Shown here: one piece after another, positions 27,635-37,600 of the stretch | Layout of the letters: the number at the start of each line of letters is the position of its first letter | Position numbering within the stretch: position 1 is the first letter of the stretch | Assembly: GCF_964340395.1 (NCBI RefSeq) | Contig: NC_135560.1 | Coordinates: 4,565,498-4,607,997 of the forward strand | DNA from: Glandiceps talaboti | Taxonomy: Eukaryota; Hemichordata; Enteropneusta; Spengelidae | Direction: 5' to 3' | DNA length: 42,500 nucleotides | Notes under the pieces: generated by a model | Databases searched by the model: none | Told to the model about the DNA's origin: nothing | Seen by the model: the letters and a program-made list of their open reading frames with translations, nothing else | Program-made: the position numbers and the translations under genes

Positions 27635-29170
27635 TTATTTCTTCAGAGAGGTATATATGTCAGCATTTCTTTCCTCCAACGATTGGTAAAGACCCTGGTC
27701 ATAATTTCTCTCCAATTCAATGGATACTTCAACATTTTCATACGAAGTTGTGTTATCACTTTCTTTTCCTTTTAACTGTGATTTTTGCTGTAGTTTATTG
27801 TTCGCGTTATTACACATGATATATTTCACTTCGATAACTTTAACTTTAACCAACACCCAACCAATAACGACTGCAGTGAGAAAGCCACCTAAATAACTTG
27901 CTATTGCGGCTATCGATACCAAATCAGCATTCTCTCTTTCTTTGCTGTATTGTGATTTTACTGTAGTATGCAATGTTGTAGCTGATTGAGGCACTGTCGG
28001 GGTTGTGTGTAAGACTTCAGAGATTCTTTTGGAGTAATCATAGATCGTTATCTTAGATGTCATGTGTGTAGTTGGAAATGTTGATGTTTGCATTGTTGTA
28101 AGGGTTGTACCATCAGTCGAACCATCAGACGATATAGCTACCGTAAAGGTAATATTAGCAGTATTTGTACCAATCTCATTGGTCGCAAGACACGTGACTA
28201 TATGTAAACCATTGTCATCTCTGCCGTCAAGGGAAACATATGCGGTTTGATTGTCGGCATTAATCTTAAGTCTGTGTTTGTTCGATGGACCGTTGTATTC
28301 CCATTCATAGGACTGTGCCATCAGGTTCCAGTTTGTATGGCAATAAAAAGACACATTCCCTACAGTCTGTATAATGGATTGACTTGGCTGCATGGTAATA
28401 TAGGGTCGTGGTAGAATATCGACAGGACCTACTGGGCAGCTATATCCACCGCTCCAAGTTGGATGGAATGCTCTACAATGAAAAATATGTCTAGTCTTGG
28501 TATCACTTGGTATCCAGGTGTAATCAATGAAACGTTCAGTTATTATAGCTCCCGATGATGATGTGGGTAATGGTGTGTCAAACTGACCTCCTTGATGCCA
28601 CATTATGGTAATTGGAGGTACAGCTTCTATGGTGATGACATTTATCGCACATCTTAGCGTATTGACCTTTCCTTCATGAACATACTGCTGTTCACTTACT
28701 GCAGGGACGTCCTTACTATTTAGATAACATGAAGGATGTTGTATATCTGGTTCAACATACACGTTTACCGTAGCATTTCGAGATAAAGCAACGATGTCAT
28801 CATTCTCCTTCACAACACAGCTGTATTGACCCGTGTCAAAGGTAGCAGTTGACGGTGTAATATCTTGTATGTGTAGATCATATTCTGCCCCACCAGCCAC
28901 TCTCTGCACAGAGTATCTGTCATCGATCGGAATACTATCAATACCTTGTGGCATTGACACTCCATTACTAATGGTCACACCATTCTTTTTTAACGATACA
29001 TGACGGTCAATGAAACCATTGTTGTACCAAATTAATTTAATGGACACTGGAGCTACATTTCCACGTCTAAATACAATGTCTCTATCTTCTGGCTGTGACA
29101 CAAAGTTCAGACAAGTTGTTCCATGAATGGCAAATGTTGAAAAAATGAGAAAGTATAATCGTTCATTCAT
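27635..29170 (-). CDS. Ig-superfamily receptor with ITAM tail (receptor 3)
   Basis: Single-exon type I receptor of 511 residues starting at the ATG at 29170 (signal peptide 1-20). D1 (21-140), D2 (145-253) and the first part of D3 are nearly the same as in receptors 1 and 2, including Trp48 and Leu60 in place of the canonical B-strand Cys and core Trp. From mid-D3 (about residue 292) it diverges: a different Thr-rich stalk, a membrane segment about 417-440 without charged residues, and a 70-residue tail. The tail carries SYENV (Tyr477, a YxN Grb2-type site) and YQSL-x7-YTSL (Tyr495, Tyr506), which fits the ITAM consensus YxxL-x(6-8)-YxxL and looks like the ITAMs of CD3-zeta and FcR-gamma chains. 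Activation through Syk/ZAP-type kinases is inferred. It is an activating counterpart of receptors 1 and 2. Confidence 0.88.
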   Translation of the reverse strand: MNERLYFLIFSTFAIHGTTCLNFVSQPEDRDIVFRRGNVAPVSIKLIWYNNGFIDRHVSLKKNGVTISNGVSMPQGIDSIPIDDRYSVQRVAGGAEYDLHIQDITPSTATFDTGQYSCVVKENDDIVALSRNATVNVYVEPDIQHPSCYLNSKDVPAVSEQQYVHEGKVNTLRCAINVITIEAVPPITIMWHQGGQFDTPLPTSSSGAIITERFIDYTWIPSDTKTRHIFHCRAFHPTWSGGYSCPVGPVDILPRPYITMQPSQSIIQTVGNVSFYCHTNWNLMAQSYEWEYNGPSNKHRLKINADNQTAYVSLDGRDDNGLHIVTCLATNEIGTNTANITFTVAISSDGSTDGTTLTTMQTSTFPTTHMTSKITIYDYSKRISEVLHTTPTVPQSATTLHTTVKSQYSKERENADLVSIAAIASYLGGFLTAVVIGWVLVKVKVIEVKYIMCNNANNKLQQKSQLKGKESDNTTSYENVEVSIELERNYDQGLYQSLEERNADIYTSLKK

Positions 29171-29251
29171 TGCAATACTGAGCTGTGTCAAGGATATGCG
29201 TAATATCGACCACCTGTTGAATGTCCTTGTATAAAATCCTTGACCAGCCAC

Positions 29252-30518
29252 TTAGATTTCCGAGACTAAAATATATTTCCTTGATCCGGGTTCTTTCCTC
29301 CCCTGAGGGGTCACGTGTCAAAGTGTATAATCTAATGCGTTGAAGGGAAAGGGGTTCGTATTGATAACCTTTTATTGGTTTGGCTATAAAAGGGACGTTG
29401 TCATATATTAATCGCAAAGAGTCATTATTTTGTCCAATCCTATAAACTGACATTTGGGCAGTCTGGTTAAAAAACACTGAGCGACATGTACAACCAATTT
29501 CCAAGCACAAGCTTCGAGTTGTTTTATGTCTAGTAGTCAATGATGACGTCACATCATTCTTGAATTGTGATACTGTATCACAATTGAAACAATTAACTTT
29601 AGTAGAATTACAGGAATACTAAATTAAGTTAAATCCAAACTATTTCCCACTGAATCAGAGTGTAGGTTCTTGAAACTACAATTGAAAATATCTCCACAGA
29701 AGGCACAAATAACCAGATTTGATGAATAATAACTTCAGGACATGTAGATATTAAATCTTTCCCATCTGTGAAAAAAAACTTTCCCTTTTCTAAAGAAATT
29801 ATCAAGACCCGTATATTTGAGTCGCTGTTTCCATTCAGCAATATATATACCTTAAGCTAGTTTTAGTTTCCATCTTGATGTAACCACTGAGGATTACAAA
29901 CGCGTCTTATGCGCACCAAGAATGTCATGTACATATGTGAAATAGTAATTAATTCAATTCGCATAGTCTTTATATTGCTTGAGATATTTATGCTATCCCA
30001 AATAATAATTGTATTGTACATATGTAAATAACTTGGTTTGGAAATGTTTTAGTGTATAGCACGAGTCTGTGCTATATTCAAATAATGTATTCGGAAATTA
30101 TTAGATCCTACCAGAGGAGGAACGGTATTAAATTAATGTGTCTGTAATCTGAATGGTAGATTTAAAGATCGGGGGAAGAACCAACCATTGTTGTAGCTGT
30201 ATTCCCTAGCAAGTAAACTAAATATACTCAAAATGCACGTTCACTAACAATGGGGACATCCTTACTATTTAGATAACAGGAAGGGTGTTGTACATCTGGT
30301 TCAACATACACATTTACCGTAGCAGTTCGAGATGAAGCAACGATGTCACCATTCTCCTTGACAACACAGCTGTATTGACCTGAGTCCAAGGTAGCAGTTG
30401 ATGTTGTGATCATTTGTATGTGTAGACCATAATAAGGACTACTCTCATGTTTTTGTACAGAGTATCTATCTGGAGCCTGTGGTAAACTAGCTGTTTGAGC
30501 CATTGTCTCGCCAGTACT
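29252..30518. repeat. Segmental duplication, copy 2
   Basis: Partner of 20836-22492. It keeps the presumed empty site for the foldback element at about 29838-29860. Confidence 0.88.
29272..29320 (-). promoter_or_regulatory. Conserved upstream block of receptor 3
   Basis: Same GGGGAGGAAAGAACCCGGAT core and CACGTG E-box as upstream of receptor 1. Part of the segmental duplication. Confidence 0.4.
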
Positions 30519-30719
30519 GATGACAAAACCATTCTTAGTCCACGATACTGAACGACTTTGTAAGTAATAGACATAGCAATTCAAAGTTATCGCCAGTCTA
30601 TCTTGACTTCCGGGTCTGAAAATTAAAGTTGTATCTTTAGGCTCAGCCGAGAACTCCAAACAACTTGCTTCTGAAACGACGAGGGTGACAATAACAACGA
30701 GATAAAAATGTATGTCCAT
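30228..30719 (-). CDS. Truncated one-Ig-domain receptor-like gene
   Basis: 163 residues from the ATG at 30719: a signal peptide (MDIHFYLVVIVTLVV..., to about Ser19), one V-like Ig domain with canonical B-strand Cys (LNCYV), core Trp (VSWTKNG) and F-strand Cys (DSGQYSCVV), then the first residues of D2 and a stop after VSERAF. There is no membrane segment or tail, so as read it would be a small secreted Ig protein. A GTTAGT just before the stop could act as a splice donor to an unseen exon. Alternatives are a decayed 5' piece of a longer receptor, or the first exon of an intron-containing relative. D1 is clearly related to the long receptors, but its N-terminal half is distinct. Confidence 0.55.
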   Translation of the reverse strand: MDIHFYLVVIVTLVVSEASCLEFSAEPKDTTLIFRPGSQDRLAITLNCYVYYLQSRSVSWTKNGFVISTGETMAQTASLPQAPDRYSVQKHESSPYYGLHIQMITTSTATLDSGQYSCVVKENGDIVASSRTATVNVYVEPDVQHPSCYLNSKDVPIVSERAF

Positions 30720-31344
30720 TACTTCTAGGGTGTGAAGTTTGGCATGGGTGTTAAGAAGTTAAAACATCGTGCAAAGTTCTACGCTGACGCTGCAATGTTA
30801 CGATGGGATCGACCAGATCGTAAACATTTGAAATGTCTTTGGGCGGGGACCAGGATCATTTAGCATAGACGTCCCTCTACGATGCCACCTCGAGTGACGT
30901 ATTGACTCAAGGGAATGCTAACGTCGCAACTTTGTCATGATTCTTCAACTCATTCGCGGGACTGGACAGAAATTACAGACTGGGAAGGGGGTGCTTTTCA
31001 GAAATTCAGTTCATGAAAAACATTGACCTTCCCAAGGCCTTGCAAAAAAATCATCGACTCTCTCCTCCTCTGTGCACGACAAATTGTGAATATTCCCATA
31101 ACTTTTCAATGGTTATAAAAACATACACGATCACGTCTATATTTCCGTTTGTAGTTATCAATCGTTGCAAAATATGTAACTCTCGGTCCCCAAGGAATTG
31201 CTGCGTCCAATAAGTCGTAATTCATCTTACACATTTGTTCAAGAATAACTTAGTGGTTGCAAAGTTTCACTGCCGTGATCTCTGCGTAATAAGTCCCCTT
31301 CACCTGCTTCAGAATTATCTCTTTCGTCGGACTATCGTGTATGG
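30720..31344. other. Spacer upstream of the truncated Ig gene
   Basis: No exon supported. Probable promoter side of 30228-30719; no shared block with the other receptor promoters was seen. Confidence 0.4.
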
Positions 31345-32110
31345 AACCGGCCAGTTTCTCCGGCCCGGAGGAGGGGGGGGGGGCAAACAAAAACTCACTG
31401 ATCCCCCTCTTTAAACCCGAAAGCAGGCTGACACCCCCGTCACTTATTTCTAAAACATGATGACCCCCTCCCCATATCATATTCAAATGTCAGTATTTTA
31501 TCGTAAGAGTGAACTATTTGTGACTATTGTCTCGCAAATACTTGATAAGATAGCACCATAGTAAATTAACGACTGAACAGGTACATATAATACTGGTAGC
31601 TTCTCGACAGTAAAACATAGGGGGAAGAGTTGAGATGGGAGTATGTCCACTTCTCATGGGAGAGGCGTCATAGGTGATCTCCAACTAGAAACTCTGGAGA
31701 TCTTTACAATTTTTAGGCTATTCAGAGCCTTTCAGACAACAATTTCCAAGCTTTACAAAACAACACCATCAAGTATCAGAAACTCTGTTTTATACATTAG
31801 GATTGAAATATGTTCTTAAAAAGGTAAATGGCATTATTATAGTAAAAGTCAGTGCATCTGATGGGTGTGTCAAAGATGGGGGAGATTTTGAGATTTTGTT
31901 TACTTTCAGAGTCATATAAGGCAATTTTTAGACTGGAACTTACACAGCATTTTAGGCAGTGATTTCACTTCTTTGAAGGATAGTGCCATCTAAGATTAGT
32001 GATTAATCTTAGTACATATGATTTAATATTGTCAAAAAAAGTTTAATAACATCATGACAGTAAAAAGGCTGGTGCATCAGATTATCATTGTACAGTAGGA
32101 ATAAAGTCTT
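31345..32110. mobile_element. Partial second copy of the TIR/tandem-repeat element
   Basis: Starts with GGAACCGGCCAGTTTCTCC plus a G-run, then AAAACATGATGACCCCC, as at the left end of 4088-6120. Interior units begin near 31597, 31830 and 32047 with CGACAGTAAAA-like blocks. I found no right terminal repeat, so it appears truncated. Sequence is clearly more diverged than within the first copy. Confidence 0.55.
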
Positions 32111-32328
32111 CTTCACTGATACAGGCAATCACGCCATCTTTCATTGTGCAATGTGTGCATGGATTACTTTCTATTTACGTGCCTTTGGATATTTACTTAA
32201 TCCTTCTTACATTAAGGGTCAATGATATGCTAAGACATGCTAAGAAATGTCAGGAAAGAAAGAGTGTCTTTTGGAGTTAAAAGAGTGGGGGCTATAACAG
32301 CACCTCCATGCAATACTGAAAATGTTGT

Positions 32329-32332
<4 letters not shown>

Positions 32333-32364
<32 letters not shown>
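32333..32364. repeat. (GAT)n microsatellite
   Basis: About ten GAT units. It lies inside short open frames on both strands (32230-32541 and 32393-32731) that have no recognisable domain. Confidence 0.95.
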
Positions 32365-32365
<1 letters not shown>

Positions 32366-32740
32366 AGGTAAGAACAGGGAGATGTTAAAACAATGGATGA
32401 GTTAGAAATAGAAACTGCATCCGGGTTCTTAGGAAAGCAAGGAAGAAAGATGAGTATTGTTAGAGTTAATTTGGCAATTCTTGAAGTAATTTTTGTTCCT
32501 CGTGTAAATTGTGCAGAAAAAAAGAAACTAAGTTTACTCAAGACTTGTTATACTTTGTGGAAATCAAAAAAGATTGAAAGAAAGATAAGGATCACTCTCG
32601 GTACTTTACCTAATACGCACTGCCTGGACCTCGGCAAGGCTTCAGTGTCTCGTAGACTAGTCAGGTACATGTATTTCTTGTCGAGGCGCGCCCTCACAAG
32701 TCGGCCATTCATCCAATACAAGGCTAGGTGAGCTATCGTA

Positions 32741-32966
32741 TATTGCAACGTCTCATTCAAACCATCATTGTTGATTGACAGATCTAGACTGTATACGTCA
32801 CAATCGTTACAAACTATAAAATAAGTCCCGCCTACACTTCAATAATTGAGCCAACGAGGAGTGTGGGCGTGGCTTACTTGTTTTAGTTGATCATGATTGG
32901 TTGTTCACATTGCAACGTATCTGCCAATCAACAATTACTGTTTGGATTAAAGACGTTGCAATGACT
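32741..32966. mobile_element. Foldback element, ~225 bp
   Basis: The left arm (TTGCAACGTCT..ATTGTTGATTGACAGAT, about 32742-32785) is matched inversely by ATCTGCCAATCAACAATTAC..AGACGTTGCAAT (about 32919-32962). An inner pair CCCGCCTACACTT / GAGTGTGGGCGTGG (about 32828 and 32860) makes a nested hairpin. Probably a MITE. The arms contain CCAAT and GGGCGTGG boxes, but no gene abuts them. Confidence 0.6.
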
Positions 32967-33008
32967 AAATAGTCTAGTTCGCCTAGGACAGGTCCAGACA
33001 GAACGTAA

Positions 33009-33031
33009 TAGGCACTAGTAAATAGTGCCTA
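33009..33031. repeat. Short hairpin
   Basis: TAGGCACTA and TAGTGCCTA separated by five bases. Confidence 0.6.
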
Positions 33032-33171
33032 CAGTCAAGTAACCCTTTTCGCATTTGAATTTCGATATATTTTGCTCTTTCCAGTTTTATTTCCATTCAC
33101 CATCTCACACCAATAGTTCCACTAGTGTACATAACAACGATAATTTCATTCTATTCACTGCTGTGCAACGT

Positions 33172-33286
<115 letters not shown>

Positions 33287-33404
33287 CTTCTTATTATTAT
33301 TTAAGACTATTTTTAATTGCAATATTTACTTATAATATGAAAGTGTTAATTATCTGCGAGACAAGATAAATTGTCAGTGTGGTGATTGTAGAAATTATGA
33401 TGTA

Positions 33405-33640
33405 CCAACTATCAAGAAGAGGAAATTCACATATTTTGGCCATATGAAAAGGCAAGACAACATCCAACGAGTTCTACTAGATGGTCAAATATAATTAAGG
33501 GAAAAAATATTGAGAAAGAAAAAGAACAAGAACAAAGTGGACGACAAATGATAAAGAGTGACCTGAAATACCAAAGTATTACGACCTGGTTAGAACAGCA
33601 TAGAACAGACAGAAGTGGCGGATCATGCATCACCGATGAT
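33405..33640 (+). pseudogene. Decayed LINE reverse-transcriptase C-terminal remnant
   Basis: A conceptual translation gives KFTYFGHMKRQDNIQRVLLD and, after stops, TWLEQHRTDR. This resembles the RxFGHxxR...W motif at the C-terminus of non-LTR retrotransposon ORF2 proteins common in invertebrate genomes. Several stops interrupt it and no upstream reverse-transcriptase domain is visible, so it is a short 3'-end relic. Confidence 0.5.
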
Positions 33641-34255
33641 GTCTAGTAGTGTAGCAATTACACATCTAACCGACTAGTCACTATTTGTATCTTAACTATT
33701 TGAACAATTTCTGTCCATGTATATAATTTATATAATAAGTCACGTAAAGAAATTTATGAATGTAAAATCGTTCATTTAATTAGGAATTTGTCAATTAATT
33801 TGTGCTGTACATATTATGAAAGAAAATTATATTGAACAATAGTGTACACATTTAGAGTAAAATACCAGAAGGATTATGTATCCAACTGTTGTATAAAAGG
33901 TATTTCAATATATTATTGTAATAGCTAGTAATGAATGTATTAATTCTTGTAATTTTATAAAATTGGTGTATCAAATATTAATTCAAATGTTTTCTACATT
34001 TTGAGGACTTGTCTATAGCGGTCAGATATAGCTTATAAAATGCCATATTCCCTGTGACAGGTATAAATCAGGAGACAAAAGGCGGACTCATTTTTCCTGT
34101 GTTATTGTATGGAAACATGAATAAATTATCAGTTCTGCCGTCACTAAGTCATTAGTAGACTGGTGAGAATAATGACGCCTATAAAGCCTCCCGGTGACGA
34201 GAATGGACTTCTTCTTGAAGCTGTTGGGGGGAAATATTATCATAATTTATTACAA
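33641..34255. other. AT-rich spacer
   Basis: I see nothing coding or strongly structured here. Confidence 0.5.
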
Positions 34256-34590
34256 TCGTAATTAATTAATTAATTAATTAATTAATTAATTGATTGAGTG
34301 ATTGAGTGATTGATTGATTGATTAATTGATTGGTTGGTTGGTTGGTTGGTTGGTTGGTTGGTTGGTTGGCGTGTCCTTTAAAATTTAGGGTTGATTGGGT
34401 AGCTTGTCATGGGCATGTCTGTCATGTCTGTCTGTATGTATACGCCATGTATGTATGTATGTATGTATGTATGTATGTAGTTAGTGAGGGAGGGAGGGAG
34501 GGAGGGAGGGAGGTAGGTAGGTAGGTATGTACGTACGTACGTACGTACGTATATCTACACGGATGCATGCATGCATGCATGGATAAATGG
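34256..34590. repeat. Cluster of tetranucleotide repeats
   Basis: Successive tracts of AATT/ATTA (34256-34290), GATT, GGTT (34330-34370), TATG (34446-34478), GGGA (34487-34512), GTAG, TACG (34528-34550) and ATGC (34565-34580). Each tract differs from the previous by about one base, suggesting slippage with stepwise motif drift. Confidence 0.95.
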
Positions 34591-34679
34591 ATGTATGGAT
34601 GCATGAATATTTGGTTATGTGAAGTAGTGATACTAACTATGTTGGATGATCATGAACCGTACTATTTTGTCAAACATAC

Positions 34680-37600
34680 CTAAACTTCATACATCGCCGC
34701 TCCCTCACCTATGAGACACTTCACGTATTCCAATAACTTTAAATAACGGGTAACGTGAATTTAATATAAGTAACACAAAATGGAAATGCTTCTTACCAGC
34801 TGAAATAGTCTGGTCACATCCATGCCTATCTTTGTATTCAGCTAAACACGCTGCATACTTGATGACGTGGGCAATATAGCTTTGTTCATAGACACCTTGA
34901 AATAAGTGAGAATATGGTCCGTCTGCGTGTAGGGATATGTCCTCTCCACCATGTCTCTCGCTATCTACATGTACCAATGCTTGCTGCTGGAATCCTTTCG
35001 CTTCTGAAATGATATAAATAGAAAATAAGGTAAGACATTTTCCAGAAATAATCCTACCGAATATAAACATGCTAACCTGGGATATATAATGACAGTATTG
35101 TGTGTTAGACCTTCTCAATATATTTGTGCTAATAATCGTCATATTTACAATAAATGAGGACAAAAATGGTTGATAATTTTCTAGATTATAACCAGTGAGA
35201 CAACCTTTCATGCCAAAATATAACGCTACTGTATTACACAACTACAGATTGTTTGCATTATTAGGAATATCATTCACTTATTAGTTCATAAGCTTACAAC
35301 TGTTAAAAATCGTCACTTAAAATAAAACTATTACAGTCATTTACATACGATTATTTCACTAGGGATACTTGAAAGAATGGACTTCAGCCGAACAACTTCA
35401 GTCAGTCTAATTTTAAATTGTCACCGTTCAGCCTTACAGCCTGAACCGAGGGACTGTGCCGAGTACGGCAAATTTTTCTGTGGTACATTACCTGTGTCCA
35501 CTTCCGTGAGATTGGGTCTATTCCCGTTATCCCTGATGCTCTGAAGTACCCATTCTCCACTTGGCCCGTTCGCATACCCTATTGTTGTATACGGAAGACC
35601 ATCGTCGGCAATTTCACCCGTCACACCTATTTAACAAAATGTTGAAAAACATAAGATGTCGTTCATAACAAACTCAGGAAATTTTCAGAATCAAACGAAC
35701 AGTCATGGTACAAAAAGTAAGTGATAATATAAAAAAGTCATAGTAGTAGGTTTTTTTAAAAAAAAACACCAGTCTTCATAAGCGTATCAACTACCTTTGT
35801 CCCTTTGAAGGCGACTCTTGAGTCATTCGTAGTTGCTGACTACATCTGTTATAAAGAAAAATCGCACAAATGCAATTGTGTTTACCTAGAATTGGATTGC
35901 CTCGTAATGGATAACCACTGATGGTGTTCACGTGACTATGATCAGCTGTAACAATAATCAAGGTGTCTTTCGTGTCTACCAAGTCTAAAGCCTTCGCCAC
36001 GGCATCATCAAGTGCAATCGTGTCACCAAGTGCATCGTAGGCGTTGTCATCGTGATGGGCGTGATCGATTCTCCCGCCTGTAGATAAACAGAAAGTTAGG
36101 GGGTCTGTCGGTCCGACTATCTTTGATGAAAGAAAATGAAACTTGCAATGGTTAAATTGAAAACGATATACATAAAATGGACTGACATATTATGCAGATT
36201 ATATTGTATGAATCATATCTGTGGACTACCTATGTTTAAGAAAGTTTGGTTATTTGTTCAGTTCGGAATTGTCAAACGATCGAAAATATAGAAAATGACT
36301 GATATAATCTTATGTGCACATCTGAATGTACAGTTCTTGGGTCATGTGCATATACAATTTCAAAACATACTGACAAATGATTGATAAACTTTGTAGAAAA
36401 TATCATTTTGACCAAAATGACAAGAATCAATTCAAAAATAAAAAAATACACAAGACATCTTCTCGTCAACACACCAGAGTATACTCAATGCTAATATATC
36501 ACTGAAAACTGACAAGCTGGTTCATTCTGAGAGTCGAAAATATAAAACGTTAGTGCATGATGAGCGACAACAAGGTGACGATGGACATTAAGCTAACCCG
36601 ATAGCTAGCAAAGTAGTTGATAGCGAAGTTAAGAAACGGAAATGACGTTAAAATAGGCTTTAAGTAAGTAAAAGAAAACTATATTAGTAATGCGATGATT
36701 ATAGATAGTACATAGTGTTCTACAGAACGTTAATATGTATTCCAGTCTATAGCCAAATCTTTTGAGTAAAACCAAACGTCTTACCTTCGACGAAAAGAAA
36801 GAATCCGTTATCATTTTTACGAAGTATGTTAATAGCTTTGTCAACCATTTCAGCTATACTAGGTTCACCAGCTATGTCATTATCTCTGTCAGAATCGTAT
36901 TGCATACTGGAGGGCGCAAACAAACCTACAGTAGAGTTCATAGGTCATTTAAAGTCGTCAAATGAGGCTTACAGAGAAGAGCGTGAGCCCCCTCAAAATA
37001 TGCCGAGTATCCCTACCTATTCCATAATTTCGATCAAAGGAATTCGGGAGTGGGATAAGTAAGTTCCAATAGTACAGTGTAGTGTAGTATAGTACAGTGT
37101 AGTGTAGTATAGTACATTGTAGTGTAGTATAGTACAGTGTAGTGTAGTATAGTACATTGTAGTGTAGTATTATAGTACATTGTAGTGTAGTATAGTATAG
37201 TGTAGTGTAGTATAGTATAGTATAGTGTTGTGTAGTGTAGCATAGCGTAGTGTAGTGTAGTGTAGTGTAGTGTAGTGTGATATGATGTATAGCATAGTGT
37301 AGCGTATAGTGTAGTGTAGTGCAGTGCAGTGCAGTGCAGTGTAGTGTAGTGTAGTGTTGTGTAGTGTATAACGTACTATAGTATAGAGTAGTGTACTGTC
37401 GTGTAGTGTAGTGTAGTGTTGATTTCGTAGGGCCATTTGGTAGATCACAGGCCATTATTTTTCTACCATGGCCAATACATCTAGTTATTATCATACTGAT
37501 TTTCTGACTACAAATTGCACACTGATCAAGTAAAACCCATTATTGCAGTATGTAGTTCGTCTAGCAAAGTTCCTCTAGATTTTCCATTTTTAACAGATGA

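Noticed and set aside
32393-32731. 112-codon plus-strand frame near the GAT repeat
   Set aside because: No recognisable domain or splice context, and it abuts a foldback element; insufficient support for a gene.
36272-36472. Short frame with a hydrophobic stretch ([13 protein letters not shown])
   Set aside because: It lies in an ALP intron, has no splice context, and AT-rich DNA often yields such stretches.
36958-37494. 178-codon Tyr/Thr/Leu-rich frame
   Set aside because: Translation of the TAGTG pentanucleotide array within an ALP intron.
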